Assembly (NCBI GenBank): GCA_944384195.1
Contig: CALWSK010000001.1
Span: 1 to 64,000, forward strand
From: an uncultured Clostridia bacterium
Lineage (GTDB): Bacteria; Bacillota; Clostridia; Lachnospirales; CAG-274
Length of the DNA stretch: 64,000 bases
Direction of reading: 5' to 3'
The stretch's first letter is position 1, and each line of letters opens with the position of its first letter. The notes under the pieces were generated by a model, which searched no databases, was not told the origin of the DNA, and worked only from the letters and a program-made list of their open reading frames with translations. The position numbers and the translations under genes are program-made. Below, piece by piece: positions 56,022-64,000 of this stretch.

Positions 56022-56051
56022 TGTATAAGACTTTTTTAAGTGGGAATTCTA
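56022..56051 (+). promoter_or_regulatory. Candidate SigG/SigF-type promoter for spoIVB
   Basis: TGTATA (56022-56027), 17 bases, AATTCTA (56045-56051) resembles the SigG consensus TGHATA-N17/18-CATACTA at most positions. Forespore expression is expected for spoIVB. Match is partial. Confidence 0.4.
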
Positions 56052-56091
56052 TATTTAAGGAAAAAATCTATCTTAGCAAAGGGTGGTTATT

Positions 56092-57351
56092 ATGAAAATA
56101 TTTAAAAATAAATTTTTTTATATAATTTTTGGTTTTATAGTCACAAGTTTTTTCTTTATGTTTTATATAAATATGTTATCTCTTCCTCAAGAAATAAATA
56201 TACTATCTGGAAGCACACATAAACTAAATTTTAACGTACCAGTTGTAGCTACTATATCTACAGAAAATGACTTAAATATAAATGTAAATAATGAACCTAT
56301 AGAAGATAAGAAAAATATAAATCTAAATAAAGATATATACTTAAACTCATCAACCGAGGGTAAACATAATTTAAAACTATCTGTTATGGGTATACCTGTA
56401 AAAAATATAGCTCTTTCAGTATTGCCAGAAACTAAGCTTATCCCCTCTGGAAATTCTGTAGGAGTTAGAATAAATACAGACGGAGTAATGGTACTTGGAA
56501 TTGGATATGTAGTAGATAAAGATGGTAAAGAAGTAGAACCTGCCAAAAATATTTTAAAGCCTGGTGATATGATATTAAAAGTAAATAATGAGCCTATAGA
56601 TAGTAAAGAAACTCTAATATCTTGTATAGAAAAAAATGATATATTAAATATGGAAATTAGACGAGAAGATAATTTACAAAATGTAACTATAAATTGTGTA
56701 AAAGATGAAGAAAATAAAAATAAAATAGGTGTTTGGGTAAGAGATAGTACTCAAGGTATAGGTACTTTAACATATATAAATCCTGAAGATAAAAGCTTTG
56801 GTTCTTTAGGACACGGAATAACAGATGTTGATACAAGAGAAATAATGAAAGTTAAAGATGGTAAACTTATGCAATCAGATATTATAGATATAAAAAAAGG
56901 AGAAAAAGGTTCTCCAGGTGAACTTATAGGAAATATAAAAAATAAAGATAAAATAGGAAATATAGAAGAAAACACAAATGTAGGAATATATGGAAAAATA
57001 ACAAATGATGAATTAATAGATAAATCTAAAGCTATTGATATAGGTCTAAAAGATAGTGTAGAAATTGGTAAAGCTACTATACTTTGTAATATTGATGGAA
57101 GTGTAAAACCATACGAGATAGAAATAGAAAGTATAAATAAATATAATATAGATAATTCAAAATCTATGGTTATAAAAATAACTGATGAAAACTTGCTTAA
57201 TAAAACGAATGGAATAATACAAGGTATGAGCGGAAGTCCTATAATACAAAATGGAAAACTAATAGGCGCAGTAACACACGTTTTTGTAAATGACCCAACT
57301 AAAGGTTATGGAATATATATAGAAAATATGTTAAATAGAAATGCTAGCTAA
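56092..57351 (+). CDS. spoIVB: SpoIVB sporulation signalling protease (PDZ, S55)
   Basis: 419 residues from the ATG at 56092 with GGGTGG eight bases upstream. One N-terminal membrane segment (FFYIIFGFIVTSFFFMFYIN), a PDZ domain at about 130-200 (GVMVLGIGYVVDKDGK, LKPGDMILKVNNEPI), and the S55 protease domain with His241 in SFGSLGHGITD and Ser382 in QGMSGSPIIQNGKLIGAV. SpoIVB is secreted by the forespore and triggers SpoIVFB cleavage of pro-SigK in Bacillus; in Clostridia it may have other roles. The gene is intact, which indicates sporulation ability. Confidence 0.95.
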   Translation: MKIFKNKFFYIIFGFIVTSFFFMFYINMLSLPQEINILSGSTHKLNFNVPVVATISTENDLNINVNNEPIEDKKNINLNKDIYLNSSTEGKHNLKLSVMGIPVKNIALSVLPETKLIPSGNSVGVRINTDGVMVLGIGYVVDKDGKEVEPAKNILKPGDMILKVNNEPIDSKETLISCIEKNDILNMEIRREDNLQNVTINCVKDEENKNKIGVWVRDSTQGIGTLTYINPEDKSFGSLGHGITDVDTREIMKVKDGKLMQSDIIDIKKGEKGSPGELIGNIKNKDKIGNIEENTNVGIYGKITNDELIDKSKAIDIGLKDSVEIGKATILCNIDGSVKPYEIEIESINKYNIDNSKSMVIKITDENLLNKTNGIIQGMSGSPIIQNGKLIGAVTHVFVNDPTKGYGIYIENMLNRNAS

Positions 57352-57383
57352 AAAAGGGATACTAAATATCCCTTTTTTAATAT
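57350..57383. terminator. Bidirectional terminator between spoIVB and radC
   Basis: AAAAAAGGGATACT, short loop, ATATCCCTTTTTTAA: GGGAT/ATCCC stem with A and T runs on either side, between converging genes. Confidence 0.85.
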
Positions 57384-57396
57384 ATAAACTAAATTT

Positions 57397-58092
57397 TTAA
57401 TATTTTAAATTACATAAATTTTTCTTAGCAAAACTAAAATTTGTTTCTCCACATATTATAATATGATCTAAAACTTTTATATTAACATAAAGCAAGGCAT
57501 TTACTATCTGTCTAGTAACTTCTAAATCTGCATTAGAAGGATTTTGATTTCCACTTGGATGATTATGCCCTATAATAACAAATGAAGATTTATATAAAAT
57601 AGCATCTCCAACTACTTTTTCCATATATATAGGAGAACTATTGGAATTTCCATCACTTATTTTAACTACTTTTTTAAGTCTTTTATTCATATCAAGACAC
57701 ATCATATAAAAACTTTCAAAGGGTTTTCCTGCTAATAGTGCTTCCAAATAATTTTTGGCAATAGAAAAACTATTTATAACTATATTTTCACTATTTATTT
57801 TACTAAGTAAAAATTTTCTACATATATGAGGTATCATAGTTATTAAAACTGATGTTTGCTCTGAAACTTTACATCTTTTTTCTATTTCATCTGGATTAGC
57901 ATTCATAAGATTATATAAACTTCCAAATTCATTTATCATCTTATGAGCAAGTTCATTTGTATCCCTTCTTGGAATAGCATAAAAAAGTAAAAGCTCTAAA
58001 ACTTGATGCTCTTCAAAACTATCTAAATCATTATCTTTTTTAAATCTTTCTCTAACTCTTTTTCTATGATTTTTATGTAAATCGTTAGACAT
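57397..58092 (-). CDS. radC: RadC-family JAB-domain protein
   Basis: 231 residues. N-terminal helix-hairpin-helix region (ELLLFYAIPRRDTNELAHKM) and a JAB/MPN+ metal site (IGHNHPSGNQNPSNADLEVT) with Glu in the LDMNKRL strand. Role in the cell is unsettled despite the name; MPN+ residues suggest a metallo-peptidase or nuclease-like function. 12 bases downstream of codY and last in the block, ending at the shared terminator. Confidence 0.93.
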   Translation of the reverse strand: MSNDLHKNHRKRVRERFKKDNDLDSFEEHQVLELLLFYAIPRRDTNELAHKMINEFGSLYNLMNANPDEIEKRCKVSEQTSVLITMIPHICRKFLLSKINSENIVINSFSIAKNYLEALLAGKPFESFYMMCLDMNKRLKKVVKISDGNSNSSPIYMEKVVGDAILYKSSFVIIGHNHPSGNQNPSNADLEVTRQIVNALLYVNIKVLDHIIICGETNFSFAKKNLCNLKY

Positions 58093-58104
58093 TATTTACC
58101 TCAA

Positions 58105-58881
58105 CTAGTGCTTAAATTTTTCAATTTCTGGTAACAAATATTCATTTAATACTTTAATATGTGTTCCTTTCATACCTAAAGAACGTGTCTCTATAACTCC
58201 AGCACTTTCAAATTTTCTAAGTGCATTTACTATTACAGACCTTGTTATACCCGCTTTATCTGCTATTTTACTAGCTACCAAAAATCCTTCACCTTCTTTA
58301 AGCTCTTCAAACACATTAAGAATAGCTTCTAATTCAGAATAAGATAAAGTGGATATACAAGCTTTTACATTTTGTTTTTTTCGTTCTTTTTCTGAATTTT
58401 TAAGACTTGTTTTATCCCATATTAATATAGAAAAAATAGATAAAATATATTCTGCAAAGATATCTATATTTTCTTCAAATGCTTTATCTTTTCTATATAT
58501 AATTATCATACCTATTCTTTCTTTGTAAATATACATAGGTAAAAATAAGCCATAAACTTCTCTTAACATTTCCTTGTCTATATTACTAAAATATAAATTA
58601 TCAAGACTTATATTAAGCTTATTTTCAATAACTGTTTCTAATTGATTTATAACTTGTATTTCAAATTTTCTTTCTCCTGTAAGTTCATTTTCATTAATAA
58701 GACTAGTCATCTTATTATTTATTTCATATAAAATAGCCCCATTATTATCTATTACAATTAACTCTGCTTCTAATAATTGAGCTATTTTTAATAATAGTTT
58801 TTCACATATATCATCATTTATAGAAGCTTCTTTTAAAGTAAGTGTTAAGCTACTAATATAATTTTTTAAATCTAGTACCAT
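58105..58881 (-). CDS. codY: GTP- and branched-chain amino acid-sensing repressor CodY
   Basis: 258 residues. N-terminal GAF domain senses isoleucine/valine; the C-terminal winged helix contains the diagnostic KIADKAGITRSVIVNALRKF (recognition helix) and ESAGVIETRSLGMKGTHIKV. A global nutrient regulator of low-GC Firmicutes. AAGGGGGT precedes the ATG. In many Clostridia topA and codY are neighbours, as here (16 bases). Confidence 0.97.
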   Translation of the reverse strand: MVLDLKNYISSLTLTLKEASINDDICEKLLLKIAQLLEAELIVIDNNGAILYEINNKMTSLINENELTGERKFEIQVINQLETVIENKLNISLDNLYFSNIDKEMLREVYGLFLPMYIYKERIGMIIIYRKDKAFEENIDIFAEYILSIFSILIWDKTSLKNSEKERKKQNVKACISTLSYSELEAILNVFEELKEGEGFLVASKIADKAGITRSVIVNALRKFESAGVIETRSLGMKGTHIKVLNEYLLPEIEKFKH

Positions 58882-58896
58882 ATATTTATACCCCCT

Positions 58897-60993
58897 TTAT
58901 TTATTTTGTTCTGATATATAATAACCACATTCATTATTACTACAACATATAATCTTATTTTTTGTTCCTTTTTCTATTAAAAATTCTCCACATTTAGGGC
59001 ATATATTTCCAGTTGGCTTATTCCAAGACATAAAATCACATTCTGGATTATTTTCACAACCATAAAATTTTCTTCCATTTTTAGTTTTCTTTATAAACAC
59101 TTTTGCTTTACATTTAGGACAAGCTACATTTGCATCTTCAAAAAATGGTTTTGTATTACTACAACTTGGAAAGGATGGACAAGCCAAAAATTTACCATAT
59201 TTGCCATATTTTACAACCATATTTTGTCCACATTTTTCACATATAATATCTGTCTTTTCATCTTCAATTTCTATATGTTCTATCTTTTCATAAGCTTGTT
59301 TTATCATTTCTTCAAAGTCTGGATAGAATTCTCTTAATATATTTTTCCATTCTATCTTTCCTTCTTCTATTTCATCTAGCTTATTTTCCATATTAGCAGT
59401 AAAATCTACATTTATAATTTTACCAAAATTATTTTTTATGATATCATTTACAACTTCTCCAAGCTCTGTGGTGTAAAAAACTTTTTGTTCTTTTGTTACA
59501 TAATTTCTAGCAGTTATAGTAGAAATAGTAGGAGCATAAGTACTAGGGCGTCCAACTCCTATCTCTTCTAAGGTTTTTATAAGAGTAGCTTCTGTATATC
59601 TAGCTGGGGGTTGTGTAAAATGTTGTTGCTCATTTATTTGCTTACATTCAAACTCTTGATTTATTTCAAGATTTGGAAGTAATATATCTTTTTCATTTTC
59701 TTTTTTCTTTTCTTCATTCTTTTTATAAACCTTAAGATATCCTTCAAATTCTAATACAAACCCAGAAGTCCTAAAATCATACCCATTATTCTTAATTTTT
59801 ATAGTTTTTGTTGTATAGATAGCACTTGACATTTGACTTGCCAAAAATCTCTCCCATATAAGCTTATAAATCTTATATTGCTCTGTTGTTAAAGAATCTT
59901 TTATACTATCTGGAGTTCTAAATGTATTAGTAGGTCTTATAGCTTCATGGGCATCTTGACTTCTTCCTTTAGATTTATATTCTTTTTTCTCATTTGTAAA
60001 ATATTCTTCTCCATAATTTTCAGTAACAAAAGCTTTAGCCTCTAAAAATGCTTCATCAGATATCCTCACAGAATCTGTACGAATATAAGAAACAAGACCT
60101 ACTGTCCCTTCTTTTTTAATACTCACACCTTCATAAAGTTGTTGTGCTATTAACATAGTTTTAGAAGAAGCGTAACCAAATAATTTAGAAGCTTCTTGTT
60201 GTAATGTACTAGTAGTAAAAGGTGGCAAAGGATTTTTAATTCTAGTACCCTCTTTAATACTTACTATTTCAAACTTATTATTTTTTATAGCATTTAATAC
60301 AACATCTGTTTCTTCTCTAGACTTAAGCTCTATTTTTTTATCATCTTTTCCATAAAATTTAGTTTTTAAAACTTTATTTTTTTCAAGTTTTAAATCAATA
60401 TCTATAGTCCAATATTCTTCTGGAATGAAATTTTCTATTTCTTCATCTCTATCACAAATAAGCCTAAGAGCTACTGACTGAACCCTACCAGCACTTAAGC
60501 CCTTTTTCACTTTTTTCCAAAGTAATGGACTCATTTCATATCCCACTATTCTATCAAGCGCTCTTCTTGCTTGTTGTGCATCTACAAGATTCATATCTAT
60601 TTCTCTAGCCTCTTTTATAGACTTTTGTACCGCCGCTTTAGTTATTTCATTAAAAGTTATTCTATATACATTATCTTTCTTATCTTCTAGTCTTAATGCA
60701 TATAAAAGATGCCAGCTTATAGCTTCTCCCTCTCTATCAGGGTCAGTAGCAAGATATATCTTATTAGCTGTTTTAACTTCTTTTCTAAGCTTTGCAAGAA
60801 GCTCTCCTTTACCTCTTATTGTTATATACTTAGGCTCAAAATCTTGTTCTATATTTATACCCATTTCACTTTTTGGCAAATCTCTAACATGTCCCATAGA
60901 CGCCTCTATCTTATAATTAGAACCTAAGAATTTTTTTAAAGTTTTTGCTTTTGCTGGCGATTCTACAATAACTAAATTTTTTTTAACTGCCAT
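58897..60993 (-). CDS. topA: DNA topoisomerase I
   Basis: 698 residues, type IA. Visible: the Toprim start KNLVIVESPAKAKTLKKFLG, ATDPDREGEAISWHL, the catalytic Tyr in GLVSYIRTDSVRI, and EEIGVGRPSTYAPTI. The C-terminus has three Cys4 zinc ribbons (CEKCGQNM ... CPSFPSC; CPKCKAK ... CENNPEC; CPKCGEF ... CSNNEC). Relaxes negative supercoils. GAGGAGGAG lies upstream of the ATG. Confidence 0.98.
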   Translation of the reverse strand: MAVKKNLVIVESPAKAKTLKKFLGSNYKIEASMGHVRDLPKSEMGINIEQDFEPKYITIRGKGELLAKLRKEVKTANKIYLATDPDREGEAISWHLLYALRLEDKKDNVYRITFNEITKAAVQKSIKEAREIDMNLVDAQQARRALDRIVGYEMSPLLWKKVKKGLSAGRVQSVALRLICDRDEEIENFIPEEYWTIDIDLKLEKNKVLKTKFYGKDDKKIELKSREETDVVLNAIKNNKFEIVSIKEGTRIKNPLPPFTTSTLQQEASKLFGYASSKTMLIAQQLYEGVSIKKEGTVGLVSYIRTDSVRISDEAFLEAKAFVTENYGEEYFTNEKKEYKSKGRSQDAHEAIRPTNTFRTPDSIKDSLTTEQYKIYKLIWERFLASQMSSAIYTTKTIKIKNNGYDFRTSGFVLEFEGYLKVYKKNEEKKKENEKDILLPNLEINQEFECKQINEQQHFTQPPARYTEATLIKTLEEIGVGRPSTYAPTISTITARNYVTKEQKVFYTTELGEVVNDIIKNNFGKIINVDFTANMENKLDEIEEGKIEWKNILREFYPDFEEMIKQAYEKIEHIEIEDEKTDIICEKCGQNMVVKYGKYGKFLACPSFPSCSNTKPFFEDANVACPKCKAKVFIKKTKNGRKFYGCENNPECDFMSWNKPTGNICPKCGEFLIEKGTKNKIICCSNNECGYYISEQNK

Positions 60994-61011
60994 AAGCTAA
61001 CTCCTCCTCTA

Positions 61012-62109
61012 TTATAAAGCCCTTATATATTTTTGTCCTGCCATCTTTTGGATAACACCTTTAAGCTCTAACATAGTAAGAGCATATTGGACTTTTTGTG
61101 TTGTTAAATTTGCCTTTAGTATTATCTCATCTATAGTTATAGGCTCTGTTTTTACATAATCATATACTATTTTTTCATCTGGTTCAAGTATATTTTCTAT
61201 ATCTTTATTTTGTTTATTTTTTTCAAAATTATAATTATTATAATTTTTTAAATTTAAAAGTATATCTTCTATATTAGTAAGAGGATATGCACATTCTTTT
61301 AAAAGATTATTTGTCCCCTCACTCATTGGATTATTTATATTTCCTGGTATAGCAAATACATCTTTTCCTTGCTCTAAAGCTTGAGCTACTGTTATAAGAG
61401 TTCCACTTTTTTTAGCAGATTCTACAACAACTATAGCATCACTTATACCGCTTATTATTCTATTTCTCATAGGAAAATTAGCTGGATAGGGAGAAGTTCC
61501 TATAGAAAACTCACTAATAATACAACCATTTTCAATTATTTCATCTCTTAAATTCTTATTATTAGGTGGATATATAATATCTACACCGCATCCAAGTACA
61601 GCTATAGTCTTTCCTCTACCATCTATAGCTCCTTTATGTGCCATAGAATCTATCCCAATAGCCATACCACTAACAACTGTTATATTATTTTCTGCAAGCT
61701 CTTTACCAAATTTATAAGAATTCATAGCTCCATATTGAGTACATTTTCTAGCTCCAATAACTCCAACTTTATGTATATTATCAGGCATATTACCTAACAT
61801 ATAAAATCCAATTGGAGCATCTGCTATATTTTTTAAATTTTCTGGATAGTCCTTATTGTCTTTAGATATAAACTTTATCTTATATTTTAAAAGTTCTTCC
61901 CTATTTGTTTCTAAATAATTATAACTTTTAAAATCTAAGATATTTTTTATATTTATTTTATTTTTATTACAAAAATAGGATAATTCTGAGCTATCTAAAT
62001 CAAAAAAATTTTTAGCACTTTTATATTGTTCTAAAATATCTTGTTTTTTTCTAATACTAAGCCCCTCTAGCTTACTTAACCACATTAAATAATCATCTTC
62101 TAAAAACAT
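61012..62109 (-). CDS. dprA: DNA processing protein DprA
   Basis: 365 residues. An N-terminal helical (SAM-like) region is followed by the Rossmann fold with VGVIGARKCTQYG, VVSGMAIGIDSMAHKGAI, VLGCGVDIIYPPNN and FAIPGNINNPMSEGTNNLL, and a C-terminal winged helix (PITIDEIILKANL). DprA loads RecA on incoming single-stranded DNA during transformation. It is intact and lies between comM and topA, nine bases after comM. Confidence 0.96.
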   Translation of the reverse strand: MFLEDDYLMWLSKLEGLSIRKKQDILEQYKSAKNFFDLDSSELSYFCNKNKINIKNILDFKSYNYLETNREELLKYKIKFISKDNKDYPENLKNIADAPIGFYMLGNMPDNIHKVGVIGARKCTQYGAMNSYKFGKELAENNITVVSGMAIGIDSMAHKGAIDGRGKTIAVLGCGVDIIYPPNNKNLRDEIIENGCIISEFSIGTSPYPANFPMRNRIISGISDAIVVVESAKKSGTLITVAQALEQGKDVFAIPGNINNPMSEGTNNLLKECAYPLTNIEDILLNLKNYNNYNFEKNKQNKDIENILEPDEKIVYDYVKTEPITIDEIILKANLTTQKVQYALTMLELKGVIQKMAGQKYIRAL

Positions 62110-62118
62110 AAAAACCTC

Positions 62119-63678
62119 TTAAAATATAAACTTTCTATCCAAATTCCTAAGCTGTACCGCTTCTGCTATATGAGCAACTTCAATATTATCCTTTTCATCT
62201 AAATCGGCTATAGTTCTTGAAATCTTTAGTATTTTATGATAAGCTCTTGCACTAAGATTTAATTTTTCAAAAACATTGTTTAATATATTTTTTTCTGCTT
62301 CTCCAAGCTTACAATATTTTTCTATAAGACTAGCGCTAAGTTGGGCATTAAAATAAATTCCCTCATTTTTATATCTTTGTATTTGTATTTTTTGTGCCTT
62401 AAGAACTCTTTTTTTAATATCCTCTGAACTTTCATTAGGTCTATTACTGCTAAGATCATTATAGTCTACTGCCGATGCTTCTACTTGTAAATCTATCCTA
62501 TCAAGCAAAGGTCCACTTATCTTTGATATATATTTAGAGATTTGGTTTTGAGTACAAGTACATCTATCAGAATATCCATAAAAACCACAAGGACAAGGAT
62601 TCATAGCTGCCACCATCATAAGATTTGCTGGAAATGTCATACTTCCATTTACTCTAGATATAGTAACTTCTCTATCTTCTAATGGTTGTCTAAGTTCTTC
62701 TAACACATTTCTATGAAATTCTGGTAACTCATCTAAAAATAAAACTCCATTATGGGCTAAACTCACCTCACCAGGCTTAGGAACTCTACCTCCACCTACC
62801 ATAGCAGAATTTGATATAGTGTGATGAGGTGCTCTAAAAGGTCTTTTATTTATTAGATAATTCTTATTTTGTAATATACCAGATACACTATATATCTTTG
62901 TTATTTCTAAGCTTTCTTCAAAAGACATATCTGGTAATATACTAGGTAATCTTTTAGCCATCATGGTTTTACCAGAACCTGGAGGACCAACCATAATTAT
63001 ATTATGCATACCCGCCGCGGCAATTTCTAAAGCTCTTTTAACATTATCTTGCCCTTTAACATCTGCATAGTCTAAATTATTATTAAGTGTATCACTTTTG
63101 AACAATTTGTCAATATCTAAATTTAACTTTTGTATTATTTTATCACCATTTAAATGAGCTATAAGCTGATTTAGATTTTTAGCACCTATAATTTCTGTCC
63201 CAGATACTAAAGAACCTTCTTCTATATTTTCAAAAGGTATTATAAATTTAGTTATACCACTAGACTTAGCAGTATGTATCATAGGTAATATACCATTTAC
63301 AGACTTTATAGAACCATCTAAAGATAATTCGCCTATTATCATAGTATCTTTAAAACTTTCTTCCCTAACTATCCCTATACAAGATAATATACCTATAGCT
63401 ATAGGTAAATCAAAAGAAGGTCCTTCCTTTCTTATATTTGCTGGTGCTAAGTTTATTGTTATCTTTTTTACTGGCATATTTATTCCAGAATTTTTAATTG
63501 CTGTTTTAACTCTATCTTTAGCTTCTCTTACAGCAGAATCTGGCAAGCCCACTATATCAAAAGAAGGTAAACCTTGACTAATATCTACTTCAACTATTAT
63601 TTTAAACCCATCTATTCCTATCAAAGCAGATGATATAACTTTTGCTAACATAAAGTCTTTGTCAAATATATTTGACAT
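62119..63678 (-). CDS. comM: ComM/YifB-family Mg-chelatase-like AAA ATPase
   Basis: 519 residues. N-terminal S16-like domain (DIVGLPDSAVREAKDRV), Walker A MVGPPGSGKTMMAKRLPSIL, Walker B VLFLDELPEF, and a CPCGFYG-x(5)-CTCT zinc-binding block. ComM is a branch-migration helicase in natural transformation. The first ATG (63678) is only one base after GGAG; the ATG nine codons later (MLAKVISSALIGIDG) matches the usual family start, so the true start is uncertain. Confidence 0.95.
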   Translation of the reverse strand: MSNIFDKDFMLAKVISSALIGIDGFKIIVEVDISQGLPSFDIVGLPDSAVREAKDRVKTAIKNSGINMPVKKITINLAPANIRKEGPSFDLPIAIGILSCIGIVREESFKDTMIIGELSLDGSIKSVNGILPMIHTAKSSGITKFIIPFENIEEGSLVSGTEIIGAKNLNQLIAHLNGDKIIQKLNLDIDKLFKSDTLNNNLDYADVKGQDNVKRALEIAAAGMHNIIMVGPPGSGKTMMAKRLPSILPDMSFEESLEITKIYSVSGILQNKNYLINKRPFRAPHHTISNSAMVGGGRVPKPGEVSLAHNGVLFLDELPEFHRNVLEELRQPLEDREVTISRVNGSMTFPANLMMVAAMNPCPCGFYGYSDRCTCTQNQISKYISKISGPLLDRIDLQVEASAVDYNDLSSNRPNESSEDIKKRVLKAQKIQIQRYKNEGIYFNAQLSASLIEKYCKLGEAEKNILNNVFEKLNLSARAYHKILKISRTIADLDEKDNIEVAHIAEAVQLRNLDRKFIF

Positions 63679-63705
63679 ACTCCTTTCTAATAATATTTAA
63701 CATTT

Positions 63706-63751
63706 AAAAAATGTAGAAATGTTAGTTAAATCCCATTCTACATTTTTTTTA
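63706..63751. terminator. Terminator between the cyclophilin and comM genes
   Basis: AAAAAATGTAGAA, 17-base loop, TTCTACATTTTTTTT: a nearly symmetrical stem of about twelve pairs that can act on both strands. Confidence 0.8.
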
Positions 63752-63754
63752 ATT

Positions 63755-64000
63755 TTATCTATTATTATTTTTTATAGGCTCATCATAAGTTTCTCCAAAA
63801 GTTTCAACTGTTATTTTTTTAATTTTTTGTTCTTGTTTTGGCCTATCAGAAAAGTCTGTTTTAACCTCCGCTATTTTATCAACGTTTTCTATACCTTCTA
63901 TAACCTTACCAAAGCTAGCATAAGAACCATCTAAATGAGGAGCATCTTTATGCATTATAAAAAATTGAGAACCAGCACTATTAGGATTTTGTGCTCTAGC
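63755..64000 (-). CDS. Cyclophilin-type peptidyl-prolyl isomerase, C-terminal part
   Basis: The gene enters from beyond the right edge; 81 codons are visible, read without interruption from 64000. [29 protein letters not shown] and the following hydrophobic strand are the cyclophilin core (the FFI motif and the SFGKV loop). The tail is Lys/Glu-rich and ends EPIKNNNR. Signal peptide or cytoplasmic location cannot be judged. Confidence 0.93.
   Translation of the reverse strand, partial: ARAQNPNSAGSQFFIMHKDAPHLDGSYASFGKVIEGIENVDKIAEVKTDFSDRPKQEQKIKKITVETFGETYDEPIKNNNR

Noticed and set aside
1-64000. tRNA and rRNA genes
   Set aside because: No acceptor-TPsiC patterns or rRNA-like GC-rich blocks were seen; the cloverleaf-like mini-inserts lack tRNA invariant bases.

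Overview
The window looks like a chromosomal segment from a very AT-rich (well under 30% G+C by eye), endospore-forming anaerobic Firmicute of the class Clostridia. Evidence: CodY, an intact SpoIVB protease, a clostridial ppiase-comM-dprA-topA-codY-radC gene order, an isc cluster with an Rrf2 regulator, an EFR1 ferredoxin-flavodoxin protein and strong GGAGG ribosome binding sites. A secreted M60 mucin-type protease and SpaA-like surface repeats suggest an animal-associated (gut) habitat. I cannot name the species.

Layout. 1-3.6 kb: the end of a putative defence operon (SNF2 helicase, coiled-coil membrane protein, start of a DNA methyltransferase, all minus). 4.1-7.3 kb: iscR-iscS-iscU-mnmA, linking Fe-S assembly to tRNA thiolation. 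7.5-9.4 kb: a small membrane peptide, proB and mrp. 9.5-13.3 kb: an MBOAT O-acyltransferase with its DltD-like partner, a cold-shock protein and an EFR1 protein. 13.6-18.1 kb: a 1512-residue M60 metalloprotease.

18.4-29.7 kb is an array of polymorphic-toxin cassettes on the minus strand: two PAAR-like (DUF4280-type) toxins and three Rhs tips, most followed by an immunity gene. Every toxin carries nonsense, frameshift or truncation damage, while three of four immunity genes are intact. Short cloverleaf-like inserts (about 56-68 bp) interrupt the older Rhs copies.

29.9-41.15 kb is a decayed integrative conjugative element flanked by 206-bp direct repeats: C39 peptidase, VirB4/TraE ATPase, SpaA and ParA remnants. 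Intact cargo survives inside it: a SLOG protein, an XRE regulator, a type I toxin-antitoxin locus of the BsrG/TxpA kind not called by ORF length, and a three-gene operon of WYL regulator, PD-(D/E)XK nuclease and macrodomain protein with its own promoter and operator. That operon is my best candidate for an undescribed defence or stress system.

41.6-48.8 kb: a zinc-ribbon/TPR membrane protein, a CAP-domain secreted protein, a dead chloramphenicol acetyltransferase, a folate transporter folT under a tetrahydrofolate riboswitch, sugar-metabolism pseudogenes, and a small bacteriocin-immunity-like locus with two short membrane peptides. 48.4-55 kb: a likely operon tsaE-tsaB-rimI-lon-like-HAD-MATE-VOC. 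55-64 kb: hydrolase, spoIVB, and the radC/codY/topA/dprA/comM/cyclophilin block. No tRNA, rRNA or CRISPR array was found. Core genes are unbroken while accessory genes are heavily broken, which argues for real decay rather than poor sequence.
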